From positions 124,001-188,000 of the forward strand of contig JAIUMU010000001.1 of assembly GCA_022565355.1 (NCBI GenBank): a stretch of 64,000 nucleotides of DNA. Direction: 5' to 3'. Numbering within the stretch: position 1 is the first letter of the stretch; each line of letters opens with the position of its first letter. Of this stretch, positions 43,212 through 52,316 are shown piece after piece. Source of the DNA: Idiomarina sp. Lineage in GTDB: Bacteria > Pseudomonadota > Gammaproteobacteria > Enterobacterales > Alteromonadaceae. The translations under genes and the position numbers were made by a program. The notes below the pieces were generated by a model that worked only from the letters and a program-made list of their open reading frames with translations, ran no database searches and was not told the origin of the DNA.

Positions 43212-44075
43212 TTGCTTAAACAAAGACTTATTACCGCAGTAGTGCTGATTCCACTCGCCCTTGCTGCTATTTTCTTGCTACCGCTCGCTTGGTTTGGGGT
43301 TGTGGTTACGGCAGTTTTAGCATTAGCAGCTTGGGAATGGTCGCCACTCATGGGCGTTACCAACAAAGCCGGTAGAATTGCATATACGCTATTCAATACC
43401 GTTATCTTAGCTGGTTTGTATTGGCTAACCCCATTCGAAAATATTTGGCACCAAGATGGCATTGTTGATGGCCTGTTTTATATCGTGTTAATTGGCGGTA
43501 TTTGGTGGTTATTAGCGATAGCGTTAGTGTTTAATTTTCCACGCAGTAAAGCTCTGTGGTGCAAAAGCAGAGTGTTTGTTGGCGTTTTCGGCGTGCTGGT
43601 ATTGGTACCTGCTTGGGCGGCCTTAATGGCGCTACGTTCTTTACATTATGATAGCAATCCGTTGTTTGGTGGCTTCACCGTACTGTTTGTTTTCGTGTTG
43701 ATATGGGCCGCCGATATTGGTGCATACTTCACCGGTAAACGGTTTGGTAAGCACAAACTAATGCCTGCAGTTAGCCCTGGGAAAACAATGGAAGGCCTGA
43801 TGGGCGGGCTACTGTTGGCGATCCTAGCGATGATTGTTGTGGCGCAGCTGATTTCCTTGCCTGGCGAGTTGGCCGTGGCGTTTTACGGCGTAGGTGTTGT
43901 TACAGTTTTAGTATCAGTGTTTGGTGATTTAAATGAAAGCATGTTCAAGCGTTGCGCTGGTGTGAAAGACAGCGGCTCTATTTTGCCTGGGCATGGCGGT
44001 ATTCTAGACCGTATTGATTCGTTAACTTCGGCGTTACCGATATTCTTGCTCGGCTATTTGTGGTTGATACATTAA
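43212..44075 (+). CDS. cdsA: phosphatidate cytidylyltransferase (CDP-diglyceride synthase)
   Basis: 287 residues, about eight membrane helices, start TTG 43212 behind GAGGA. The family signature lies near the C-terminus: SVFGDLNESMFKRCAGVKDSGSILPGHGGILDRIDSL. Produces CDP-diacylglycerol from phosphatidic acid and CTP, the branch point for phospholipids. Confidence 0.96.
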   Translation: MLKQRLITAVVLIPLALAAIFLLPLAWFGVVVTAVLALAAWEWSPLMGVTNKAGRIAYTLFNTVILAGLYWLTPFENIWHQDGIVDGLFYIVLIGGIWWLLAIALVFNFPRSKALWCKSRVFVGVFGVLVLVPAWAALMALRSLHYDSNPLFGGFTVLFVFVLIWAADIGAYFTGKRFGKHKLMPAVSPGKTMEGLMGGLLLAILAMIVVAQLISLPGELAVAFYGVGVVTVLVSVFGDLNESMFKRCAGVKDSGSILPGHGGILDRIDSLTSALPIFLLGYLWLIH

Positions 44076-44098
44076 TGATGTTAGTTGAGCGGCGTTAA

Positions 44099-45349
44099 GT
44101 GAGTGGTGATAGCAGTATGGCAATAGCAGCACCAAGCAACATGCGCACGAATAAAAGTGCAGTAATTACCATTTTGGGCGCTACAGGCTCGATAGGTTTG
44201 AATACCCTAGATGTAATTGCGCGCCATCCTGAACAATTTTCACTGTTTGCTGTTACTGCGCACAGTAAAGTTGCGGAAATGCTCGCGATTTGTAAGCAAC
44301 ATAAACCGCGCTATGCGGTAATGGGCTCGGAAACAGCGGCGAGTAAGTTACGCACTGAATTACATGCATTAAGCCTAAACACAGAAGTGTTGGTGGGTGA
44401 GAAAGAGCTGGTTGCCGTTAGTGAGGCAAGCGACGTAGATGTAGTGATGGCGGCGATTGTTGGCGCAGCAGGCCTGCTACCTACACTTGCGGCGATTCGT
44501 GCCGGTAAGCGCGTGTTATTGGCGAATAAAGAAGCGCTAGTAATGAGCGGGCAACTATTTATTGATGCGGTGCGCTCTGCCAACGCGCAATTATTGCCTG
44601 TAGATAGCGAGCATAACGCAATTTTCCAAGCTCTTCCGCAAGCCGTGCAACAGGATTCAATTAGTACCTCTTTTCAGGAGCATGGTATTCGCAAGATACT
44701 ATTAACTGGCTCCGGTGGCCCATTTCGGGAAACCCCACTTGCAGAAATAGCTTCACAAACCCCAGCGGCTGCATGTGCGCACCCGAATTGGCTTATGGGC
44801 GCGAAGATATCGGTAGATTCAGCAACCATGCTGAACAAAGGGCTGGAGTATATTGAAGCGCGTTGGTTGTTTAATTGTAATGCCGATCAACTGGATGTGA
44901 TTTTGCACCCGCAAAGCGTTATACATTCAATGGTGCAGTATATTGATGGCTCAGTAATTGCTCAGCTTGGGCAGCCAGATATGCGTACCCCGATAGCCTA
45001 TTGTTTGGGTTATCCGGAGCGTTTAGCCAGCGGTGTTGCAGATTTAGATTTTACTGAAATAGGGGCCTTTACCTTTGCTAAGCCTGAGGCAGAGCGCTAC
45101 CCATTGTTGCAGTTGGCAATTGATGCCTGTTGGCAAGGCCAAGCCGCTACAACAACTTTAAATGCCGCTAATGAAGTGGCGGTAGCAGCGTTTTTGAATG
45201 AGCAAATCAGCTTTGGTGAAATTGCTGAAATTTGTACCGAAACTTTGCAGAAAGCGAATATTTCGCCACTTAATGATATTGAAGCCGTGTTAAACTGCGA
45301 TGCAGAAGCGCGTAGAATTGCGCGTAAGCATATTCAGAGGGGGCGTTAG
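44099..45349 (+). CDS. dxr: 1-deoxy-D-xylulose 5-phosphate reductoisomerase
   Basis: Second step of the MEP isoprenoid pathway. About 416 residues from GTG 44099 (E. coli 398). The NADPH motif TILGATGSIGLNTLDV starts about 22 residues in, so later starts at ATG 44117 or 44141 are possible; none has a strong Shine-Dalgarno. ANKEALVMSG, LPVDSEHNAIFQ (metal ligands), LTGSGGPFRE and HPNWLMGAKISVDSATMLNKGLE complete the active site. Its stop overlaps the rseP GTG. Confidence 0.95.
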   Translation: MSGDSSMAIAAPSNMRTNKSAVITILGATGSIGLNTLDVIARHPEQFSLFAVTAHSKVAEMLAICKQHKPRYAVMGSETAASKLRTELHALSLNTEVLVGEKELVAVSEASDVDVVMAAIVGAAGLLPTLAAIRAGKRVLLANKEALVMSGQLFIDAVRSANAQLLPVDSEHNAIFQALPQAVQQDSISTSFQEHGIRKILLTGSGGPFRETPLAEIASQTPAAACAHPNWLMGAKISVDSATMLNKGLEYIEARWLFNCNADQLDVILHPQSVIHSMVQYIDGSVIAQLGQPDMRTPIAYCLGYPERLASGVADLDFTEIGAFTFAKPEAERYPLLQLAIDACWQGQAATTTLNAANEVAVAAFLNEQISFGEIAEICTETLQKANISPLNDIEAVLNCDAEARRIARKHIQRGR

Positions 45350-46689
45350 TGGAGCAGGTATTTTGGTCGGTAGGCGCATTTATTGTTGCACTTGGCCTCG
45401 TTGTTACCTTTCATGAATTTGGTCACTTCTGGGTTGCCCGGCGTTGTGGCGTGAAGGTACTTACCTTTTCTATTGGCTTTGGTACTCCATTGCTGAAGTG
45501 GCGAGGCAAAGATGGCACTCAATACCAAGTAGCGGCTATTCCGCTAGGTGGCTATGTGCGCATGCTGGATCATGAAATAGACCCAGTATCCGATCAAGAA
45601 GTACCGCAAAGTTTTCGCGCCAAATCGGTACAACAGCGCTTTGCAGTGGTAGTAGCCGGACCAATGGCGAACTTTATTTTTTCAATTGCCGCATTGTGGT
45701 TAATGTTAATGATTGGCATGCCAGCGGTGAAGCCGGTAATCGGTGAAATCACCGAAGGCAGCATTGCTGCTGATGCAGGGTTAACCAGTGGCTCAGTGAT
45801 TACCGCTATAGATAATCGGCGTGTGCTTGATTGGCAGGATGTGAATCTTGCTTTAGTAAGGCGTATTGGCGATGCACAAACCATTGTTCGAGTTGAAGAG
45901 GGTGGGGTTGAGCGCGATATTCAGGTACCATTAACGCGTTGGAATTTTAACCCAGAAACGGATTCCACCATTCACAGTTTGGGAATGGATATTTATCGTC
46001 CGCAAACCACCAGTATTATTGCTGCGATTGCCGAGAATAGTCCGGCCGCAGCAGCTAATTTGCAGGTTGGCGATAAAATTATTGCAGTAAATGGAACTCA
46101 AACCACAAATTGGGAACAAATAAGGGAGCTGATAGGAACCTTACCTAACTCAGAGCAACAATTAGTAGTGGAGCGTAACGGCGAACGATTAGCATTAAAC
46201 GTTCGTTTTGGTGAACAAGAGGGGCGCGGTTATCTTGGTGTGGTAGCACAACAAGAACCTTACCCAGAACACTACTTATTTACTTTGCAGTATGGGCCTG
46301 TGCAAGCATTGGCGGGGGGCGTTGAGCGCACATGGAACCTAGTTGGTTTAACCTTAGGAATGCTAAAGAAGTTAGTTACCGGTGATATCGGCGTTAACAA
46401 TTTAAGCGGCCCAGTAGGTATTGCTCAAGGAGCAGGTGAACACGCTAGTTATGGCTTGGTATATTTTTTAAGCTTCTTAGCACTGATTAGTGTGAGCTTA
46501 GGTGTATTGAACTTATTGCCAATTCCAATGCTAGACGGTGGGCATTTACTGTTTTACATCATTGAGTGGGTACGGGGTAAACCGGTACCAGAACGAATTC
46601 AAGAACTTAGTTTTCGAGTAGGGTTGTTAATTCTTGTAACCTTATTAATGGTTACATTGTTTAATGATATTGGCAGGCTTATCTCGTAA
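45349..46689 (+). CDS. rseP: site-2 intramembrane protease RseP
   Basis: 446 residues from GTG 45349 (TAGTG overlap with dxr). Zinc site VTFHEFGHFWVARR (HExxH) in the first helix and the third ligand Asp in PIPMLDGGHLLFY near the C-terminus. Two PDZ domains lie between (GEITEGSIAADAGLTSGSVI; AAIAENSPAAAANLQVGDKI). Cleaves RseA in the sigma-E envelope stress response and removes signal peptides. The bamA ATG overlaps its stop. Confidence 0.96.
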   Translation: MEQVFWSVGAFIVALGLVVTFHEFGHFWVARRCGVKVLTFSIGFGTPLLKWRGKDGTQYQVAAIPLGGYVRMLDHEIDPVSDQEVPQSFRAKSVQQRFAVVVAGPMANFIFSIAALWLMLMIGMPAVKPVIGEITEGSIAADAGLTSGSVITAIDNRRVLDWQDVNLALVRRIGDAQTIVRVEEGGVERDIQVPLTRWNFNPETDSTIHSLGMDIYRPQTTSIIAAIAENSPAAAANLQVGDKIIAVNGTQTTNWEQIRELIGTLPNSEQQLVVERNGERLALNVRFGEQEGRGYLGVVAQQEPYPEHYLFTLQYGPVQALAGGVERTWNLVGLTLGMLKKLVTGDIGVNNLSGPVGIAQGAGEHASYGLVYFLSFLALISVSLGVLNLLPIPMLDGGHLLFYIIEWVRGKPVPERIQELSFRVGLLILVTLLMVTLFNDIGRLIS

Positions 46690-49196
46690 TGAAATTATCT
46701 AACAATAAGACGTGTTGCATGACATTGAAAAAGCTGTTTATTGGAGCTGTATTAGTAGGGACAGGGCTGAACGCACAAGCTTCTGACTCATTCGTAGTCG
46801 ACGACATTCAAATTCGAGGGTTACAACGAGTAGGCATGGGTGCCGCGTTAACTTACGTACCTGTGCGTGTGGGTGACGAAATCAACCCGCAGCGAATTCG
46901 GCAAATTATTCACGAACTTTATTCATCTTCGCACTTTGATGACATTCGCGTATCTCGTGAGGGTGATTCGATCTTCATCCGCGTTACTGAGCGTCCTACC
47001 ATTAGTGAAATTCGCTTTGAAGGGAATAAAGATCTTAAAGATGATCAACTCCTTGATAGCTTGCAAACCAGTGGTGTTGCAGTTGGTGAATCGTTAGATA
47101 GAACCATTATTTCTGCACTTGAAAAGAATCTTGAAGATTTTTATCACAGCGTGGGGAAATATAACGCCAGCGTTCGTGTGCAGATTGTAAACTTACCGCG
47201 TAACCGGGTTGAGTTACGGTTTGATTTTACCGAAGGCCCTGCTGCCGAAATCGCGCAAATTAATATGATTGGCAATAACGATTTTGAGCGCGATCAATTG
47301 CTCGGTTTAATGGAACTGCGGGATAGATTGCCGTGGTGGAACATTATCGGTAAACGCAATTACCAACAGCAACAATTGATGGGTGATTTGGAGAATATCG
47401 AATCGTTCTACCGTAACCAAGGCTATATCCGCTTTGATATTGATTCTGTTCAGGTAGCCATCACACCGGAGAAGGAGGGGATTTATATCACCCTTAACTT
47501 CGATGAAGGTGAACAGTATAGCGTTGATGGTACTCGGGTTATCTCCGAAATTCGTGATGATGAAGAGTTTCTCGCCAATTTCGTAAACACCTTAGATGGG
47601 CGCCGTTATAGCCAAGCTGAAATTACCGGTATTGAAGAAGCACTGAAAACCTATTACGGCCGTTTGGGTTATGCCTACACTGAAGTGAATACGGTTCCAG
47701 AAATTAATGATGATAATAAGGTGGTAAGCCTTACCTTTGCTATTAATCCTGGCCAACGTGTTTACGTGCGCCGGATTGTTTTTGAAGGCAATGATGCTAC
47801 TAAAGACGAAGTGCTGCGGCGGGAAATGCGCCAAATTGAAGGCGCTTGGTTGAACGAAATGTTGGTAGAAAGCGGTAAAACTAACCTGAACCGTTTGGGT
47901 TACTTCGAAACCGTTGAATACGATACAGTGCCAGTACCTGGCCAAGATGATCAGGTTGATTTGGTATTCCGTGTGAAGGAGCAGCCATCAGGGAGTATTA
48001 GTGCTGGTGTAGGTTATGGTGATTATGCCGGGTTTAGTTTGAATGGCTCAATTAGCCAAGAAAACTTTCTAGGCAGTGGTAACCGCGTGGCGTTTACAGT
48101 GGATAGCAATCGCTTCCAGCGTAGCGTGCAACTGCAGTATATTGACAATTACTTTACCGACGATGGCATCAGTTTGGGTGGTTCAGTTTACTACCAAGAT
48201 TTCGATGCTCGCCAAGCGAACTTGCAGCAGTATAATCAACGCTCATGGGGTGTTGCTGCCGACCTTGGTTTCCCGATTAACGAAAATAGCCGTTTGAACT
48301 TTGGTGTTGGTTACACCAGCAGTGGTATTACCCAGTTAAATCCGTACGATCAGATTCGAGCGTTTTATGATAAGTATCGTGACGCTGATGGCGATGGCAC
48401 GGCGTTAAATTTCCAAGCGTTTAACCTTTCGGCCGCTTGGCAACGCGTTACTTTGAACCGTGGTATGTTCCCTACAGCTGGTACTAGCAATCGCTTGAGT
48501 GGTAAAATTACGGTTCCGGGTAGTGATTTACAGTATTTTAAAATTGATTATCGTTTCCGCCATTATAAGCCGTTAGATAGTGACCATAATTGGGTGCTAC
48601 TAACACGGGTGAATGCTGGTTATGGTAATGGTTACGGCCGTGATGGCGATCTTGAGTACACCTTACCGTTTTGGGAAAACTTCTACGGTGGTGGTTCGGA
48701 TAGCTTACGGGGTTTTGAACAGAACCGTGCGGGGCCACGTGGTTTGATTCGTCGTTCACAAACGATTCAAGGCCCACCGGATGCTGATGGTAACCCAACT
48801 ACAATTACCTTGGGGCCAGAGTTTGATCGTATTGAAGTGGCTCGCTTTGCGTCTATTGGTGGTAACGCAACACTTACCGGTGGCTTAGAGCTAATTGTAC
48901 CTACGCCATTAGTTGGTGAAGAGAACCGCAATTCGGTGCGAACCAGCTTGTTCTTAGATGTTGGTGCGGTTTGGGATACTGAGTTTAACTACAATGAGTA
49001 CCGTGATTTGCAAACCACCGGTAGCGGTGTGTTGTGGGATTACAGCGATCCAGGGAACTATCAGGCATCTTACGGTGTCTCGGTACAGTGGCTATCACCT
49101 ATGGGTGTTTTAACCTTTAGCTTTGGTATTCCACTTAGATCATTGGATTCGTCTGCGGAAGATCGATTTACCTTTAATATTGGTGCATCGTTCTAA
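46689..49196 (+). CDS. bamA: outer-membrane protein assembly factor BamA
   Basis: 835 residues (E. coli 810). Signal peptide (KKLFIGAVLVGTGLNAQA), five POTRA domains (first begins SFVVDDIQIRGLQRV), then a 16-stranded barrel. GGSDSLRGFEQNRAGPRG holds the conserved RGF motif of the Omp85 family, and the chain ends FTFNIGASF. The ATG at 46689 overlaps the rseP stop; an ATG at 46719 directly before the signal peptide is an equally plausible start. Confidence 0.97.
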   Translation: MKLSNNKTCCMTLKKLFIGAVLVGTGLNAQASDSFVVDDIQIRGLQRVGMGAALTYVPVRVGDEINPQRIRQIIHELYSSSHFDDIRVSREGDSIFIRVTERPTISEIRFEGNKDLKDDQLLDSLQTSGVAVGESLDRTIISALEKNLEDFYHSVGKYNASVRVQIVNLPRNRVELRFDFTEGPAAEIAQINMIGNNDFERDQLLGLMELRDRLPWWNIIGKRNYQQQQLMGDLENIESFYRNQGYIRFDIDSVQVAITPEKEGIYITLNFDEGEQYSVDGTRVISEIRDDEEFLANFVNTLDGRRYSQAEITGIEEALKTYYGRLGYAYTEVNTVPEINDDNKVVSLTFAINPGQRVYVRRIVFEGNDATKDEVLRREMRQIEGAWLNEMLVESGKTNLNRLGYFETVEYDTVPVPGQDDQVDLVFRVKEQPSGSISAGVGYGDYAGFSLNGSISQENFLGSGNRVAFTVDSNRFQRSVQLQYIDNYFTDDGISLGGSVYYQDFDARQANLQQYNQRSWGVAADLGFPINENSRLNFGVGYTSSGITQLNPYDQIRAFYDKYRDADGDGTALNFQAFNLSAAWQRVTLNRGMFPTAGTSNRLSGKITVPGSDLQYFKIDYRFRHYKPLDSDHNWVLLTRVNAGYGNGYGRDGDLEYTLPFWENFYGGGSDSLRGFEQNRAGPRGLIRRSQTIQGPPDADGNPTTITLGPEFDRIEVARFASIGGNATLTGGLELIVPTPLVGEENRNSVRTSLFLDVGAVWDTEFNYNEYRDLQTTGSGVLWDYSDPGNYQASYGVSVQWLSPMGVLTFSFGIPLRSLDSSAEDRFTFNIGASF

Positions 49197-49337
49197 AGAA
49201 AGGATAGCGCTTGCATTCAGTTGAACGCAGCGCTACCGTTATAGTTGATTTTTAGCTAATTCAAACCAGAATGAACAAGTTAAAAGCAACCGCCTTTAAT
49301 TTGTAAAACCAAAATTTTTTTGAGAGAGGATATAACT

Positions 49338-49850
49338 TTGAAAGCAGTAGCTATTACATTTGCAGCGCTTATCGCTTTAGTAGCCAGTGTAGCACCAGCG
49401 CAGGCGCAAAATGCTTCACCAAAAATTGCCGTTATTGACGTGGCGCGGGTGTTTGCAGAAATGCCAGAGCGTGATGCTATCTCTCAGCGTTTGGAAGAAG
49501 AATTTGCCGAGCCTTTAGCGCAGTTGCAGCAATTAGAAGAAGAGTTTGAACAATTGCGTGAGCGTATGCAGCGTGACCAAGCCATCATGACTGAAGAAGA
49601 ACTAGCCGCTGGCCAAGAAGAATTGCGCCAACGTGCATCTGGTTTGCAGCGTGGTGGTGAGCAAATCAATCAGTATATGCAGCAACGTGAAAGCGAAGAG
49701 CGTAATCAGTTGTTGGAGAAAATGTTTGTGGTTGTAGACGCATATGCGGCAGAAAACGGCTATGATTTAATCATGGACAAAGGACGCATGTTGTTTAGCT
49801 CTCCGGCTATGGATATTTCTGACCAAATCATCGAGCGTATCGTTGATTAA
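49338..49850 (+). CDS. skp: periplasmic chaperone Skp (OmpH family)
   Basis: 170 residues from TTG 49338, which has GAGAGGA about 8 nt before it; an in-frame TTG at 49320 lies ahead of that site. Signal peptide VAITFAALIALVASVAPAQAQ, then KIAVIDVARVFAEMP, a long charged coiled coil (residues about 45-125) forming the chaperone tentacle, and YDLIMDKGRMLFSS. Escorts unfolded outer-membrane proteins to BamA. Confidence 0.94.
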   Translation: MKAVAITFAALIALVASVAPAQAQNASPKIAVIDVARVFAEMPERDAISQRLEEEFAEPLAQLQQLEEEFEQLRERMQRDQAIMTEEELAAGQEELRQRASGLQRGGEQINQYMQQRESEERNQLLEKMFVVVDAYAAENGYDLIMDKGRMLFSSPAMDISDQIIERIVD

Positions 49851-49942
49851 AATGGTTGATTAACATTGCTGAAGAACTCAGCAATGTATTTTAGTAACCG
49901 AAAGGTAATGATACGAGTGCAGTAAGCGCAGAAGGATAAATA

Positions 49943-50962
49943 ATGACGCTGAATGAGTTAGCGGCAAAAATCGGTGCTGAAGTTCGCGGTAATGGCGAAC
50001 TTCAGGTTACCGGGCTAGCCACACTCGCGAATGCCGGCCCTCAACAGGTCGGCTTTCTTGCGAATGAGAAGTACAAATCACATCTTAGCAGCACCCAAGC
50101 GGCTGCGGTTATAATACACCCTCAGCATGATGACCCAGTTACACTAAGCAATGCGTTACTCTCGGAGAATCCGTATCTTGCCTATGCCTATGCAGCACAA
50201 GCATTTGATGATGCACCGAAAGCAACGATTGGCATTGATGCGAGTGCGAATGTGGCAGCTAACGCTGTAATTGGCAATAATGTGAGTATCGGGCCATTTG
50301 CGGTGATTTCCGAGCGAGCAGAAATTCGTGATGGTGCCATTATTGGCGCACACTGTTTTGTTGGTGAAGATGCAGTGATTGGCGCTCATACGCGCTTATG
50401 GCAGGGTGTTAATATTTACCACAAGGTACGAATTGGCGAACATTGCACAGTGCATTCTGGTGCTGTAATTGGCGCTGATGGCTTTGGTTGGGCCAGTGAT
50501 CGTGGAAAATGGGTTAAAATCCCCCAGCTGGGTCGAGTTGTGATTGGTAATCATGTAGAAATTGGTGCCAATACCACTATCGATCGAGGAGCTCTCGACG
50601 ACACCGTGATCAGTGACAACTGTATTATCGATAATTTGGTAATGATTGCCCATAATGTAAACATTGGCGAAGGTACTGCAATCGCCGGCCAAACCGGTAT
50701 TGCCGGCAGTGCAAGTATAGGCAAGCATTGTATGATTGGCGGTGCTACCGGAATAAATGGCCATATTAAAATTGCCGATGGGGTACAAATTCACGGCATG
50801 ACAATGGTTACCAAAAGCCTTGAGAAGGGCGTGTACGCATCTTCATTACCGGTGGTTGATCAAACTACTTGGGCTAAATCTGGCGCTCGTGTGCGTCAGT
50901 TGCCAGAGTTGTTTATGCGGGTTCGAGCTATCGAGAAAAAATTGGAAAACCCGGAAGGGTAG
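49943..50962 (+). CDS. lpxD: UDP-3-O-(3-hydroxyacyl)glucosamine N-acyltransferase
   Basis: 339 residues (E. coli 341). N-terminal uridine-binding domain ([31 protein letters not shown]), then a left-handed beta-helix of hexapeptides; catalytic His in [12 protein letters not shown] (near 238) and the C-terminal helix [20 protein letters not shown]. Third step of lipid A synthesis. Confidence 0.97.
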   Translation: MTLNELAAKIGAEVRGNGELQVTGLATLANAGPQQVGFLANEKYKSHLSSTQAAAVIIHPQHDDPVTLSNALLSENPYLAYAYAAQAFDDAPKATIGIDASANVAANAVIGNNVSIGPFAVISERAEIRDGAIIGAHCFVGEDAVIGAHTRLWQGVNIYHKVRIGEHCTVHSGAVIGADGFGWASDRGKWVKIPQLGRVVIGNHVEIGANTTIDRGALDDTVISDNCIIDNLVMIAHNVNIGEGTAIAGQTGIAGSASIGKHCMIGGATGINGHIKIADGVQIHGMTMVTKSLEKGVYASSLPVVDQTTWAKSGARVRQLPELFMRVRAIEKKLENPEG

Positions 50963-50977
50963 TTGGAGGAATTTAGT

Positions 50978-51451
50978 TTGAACAACACAGCAACCGAAGC
51001 CCAAGCGATGCCCGGCTTTGATATTCAAGAAATTCAGAAAATTTTGCCACATCGTTATCCGTTTGCGTTAATTGATCGTGTTATTTCATATGTGCCGGGT
51101 AAATCATTGCATGCGATTAAGAATATCACCATGAATGAGCCTGTATTTATGGGGCACTTCCCTGGTAATCCAATTTTTCCAGGTGTTTTATTATTGGAAG
51201 CGATGGCCCAAGCAACCGGGTTGTTGGGTTTCAAGATGATGGAAAACGAAGTTGGAAGCGATGAGATTTATTTGTTTGCGGGTATTGATAATGCGCGCTT
51301 TAAGCGCCAAGTAGTGCCGGGCGATCGCGTTGATTTTCATGTAGAGTTTGTTAAAGAGAAACGCGGCATTTGGAAATTTACCGGGCGCGCCGAAGTAGAT
51401 GGCAAGCTCGCTTGTGTTGCAGAAATCATGTGTGCAAGAAGGACTACCTAA
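50978..51451 (+). CDS. fabZ: 3-hydroxyacyl-[ACP] dehydratase FabZ
   Basis: 157 residues from TTG 50978, preceded by TTGGAGGA; the in-frame TTG at 50963 lies before that Shine-Dalgarno. Hot-dog fold with [17 protein letters not shown] and the catalytic helix [21 protein letters not shown] (His and Glu). Its place between lpxD and lpxA balances fatty-acid against lipid A synthesis. Confidence 0.96.
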   Translation: MNNTATEAQAMPGFDIQEIQKILPHRYPFALIDRVISYVPGKSLHAIKNITMNEPVFMGHFPGNPIFPGVLLLEAMAQATGLLGFKMMENEVGSDEIYLFAGIDNARFKRQVVPGDRVDFHVEFVKEKRGIWKFTGRAEVDGKLACVAEIMCARRTT

Positions 51452-52219
51452 TTGATTCACGAAACAGCGATTATTGATAGCAAAGCCCGTATTGGTGCCA
51501 ATGTAAGTATTGGTGCGTATACGGTGATTGGCCCAGACGTTGAGGTTGGTGATGATTGCATTATCCATTCTCATGTTGTGCTGAAAGGGCCTACACGGAT
51601 TGGTAAAGCGAACCATATTTTTCAATTCTGCTCAATTGGTGAAGATTGTCAGGATAAGAAATTTAAGGGCGAGCCAACAGAGCTAGTTATTGGTGATCGC
51701 AACGTATTTCGAGAAGCTTGCACTATTCACCGTGGCACGATTCAAGATAACAGCCTAACGCAAATAGGTAGCGATAACTTATTTATGGCGTATGTACACG
51801 TTGCCCATGATTGTATGATTGGCAGCCATAATATTTTAGCCAATAACACCACGTTGGCCGGCCACGTTCATTTGGGCGATTACGTAATTTTGGGTGGTTT
51901 CACGGGTGTGCATCAATTTTGTAAAATTGGTTCCCATTCGTTTGCAGCAGTAAGCTCTGTGGTGGTGCAAGATATACCACCGTATGTGATGGCCCAAGGG
52001 CATAATGCCGTACCGCGCACCATTAATAGCGAAGGGTTACGCAGACGCGGCTTCACCGCTGAGCAAATTCAGAATATTAAGCGAGCTTATAAGTTATTGT
52101 ATCGGAGCTCGCTTACAACAGCGGAATCGTTACCGCAAATCGCAGCGTTAAACGAACCGTTACTCGCTGGTTTTATCGAATTTATTGAGAACTCTGAGCG
52201 CGGTATCATTCGCCCTTAA
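51452..52219 (+). CDS. lpxA: UDP-N-acetylglucosamine O-acyltransferase
   Basis: 255 residues (E. coli 262), TTG start directly after the fabZ stop. Beta-helix hexapeptides from the N-terminus (IIDSKARIGANVSIGAYTVIG). The catalytic His lies in YVHVAHDCMIG (near 122); FTGVHQFCKIGSHSF and GLRRRGFTAEQIQNIKRAYK follow. First step of lipid A synthesis. Confidence 0.97.
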   Translation: MIHETAIIDSKARIGANVSIGAYTVIGPDVEVGDDCIIHSHVVLKGPTRIGKANHIFQFCSIGEDCQDKKFKGEPTELVIGDRNVFREACTIHRGTIQDNSLTQIGSDNLFMAYVHVAHDCMIGSHNILANNTTLAGHVHLGDYVILGGFTGVHQFCKIGSHSFAAVSSVVVQDIPPYVMAQGHNAVPRTINSEGLRRRGFTAEQIQNIKRAYKLLYRSSLTTAESLPQIAALNEPLLAGFIEFIENSERGIIRP

Positions 52220-52275
52220 GTTCTTTATGAAGGTTGGTATTAAGGCCTTTATGATTCCTTGCTTTGTAGTTGCAT

Positions 52276-52311
52276 AAGAAGGCGCATAAGAAGGCGCACA
52301 AGAAGGCGCAT
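52276..52311 (+). repeat. 12-bp tandem array just upstream of lpxB
   Basis: Three units AAGAAGGCGCAT, AAGAAGGCGCAC, AAGAAGGCGCAT at 52276, 52288 and 52300, ending 5 nt before the lpxB GTG. Each unit carries AGAAGG, a Shine-Dalgarno-like core, though the nearest one lies about 10 nt from the start codon. Copy number could modulate translation. Confidence 0.85.
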
Positions 52312-52316
52312 TTAGG

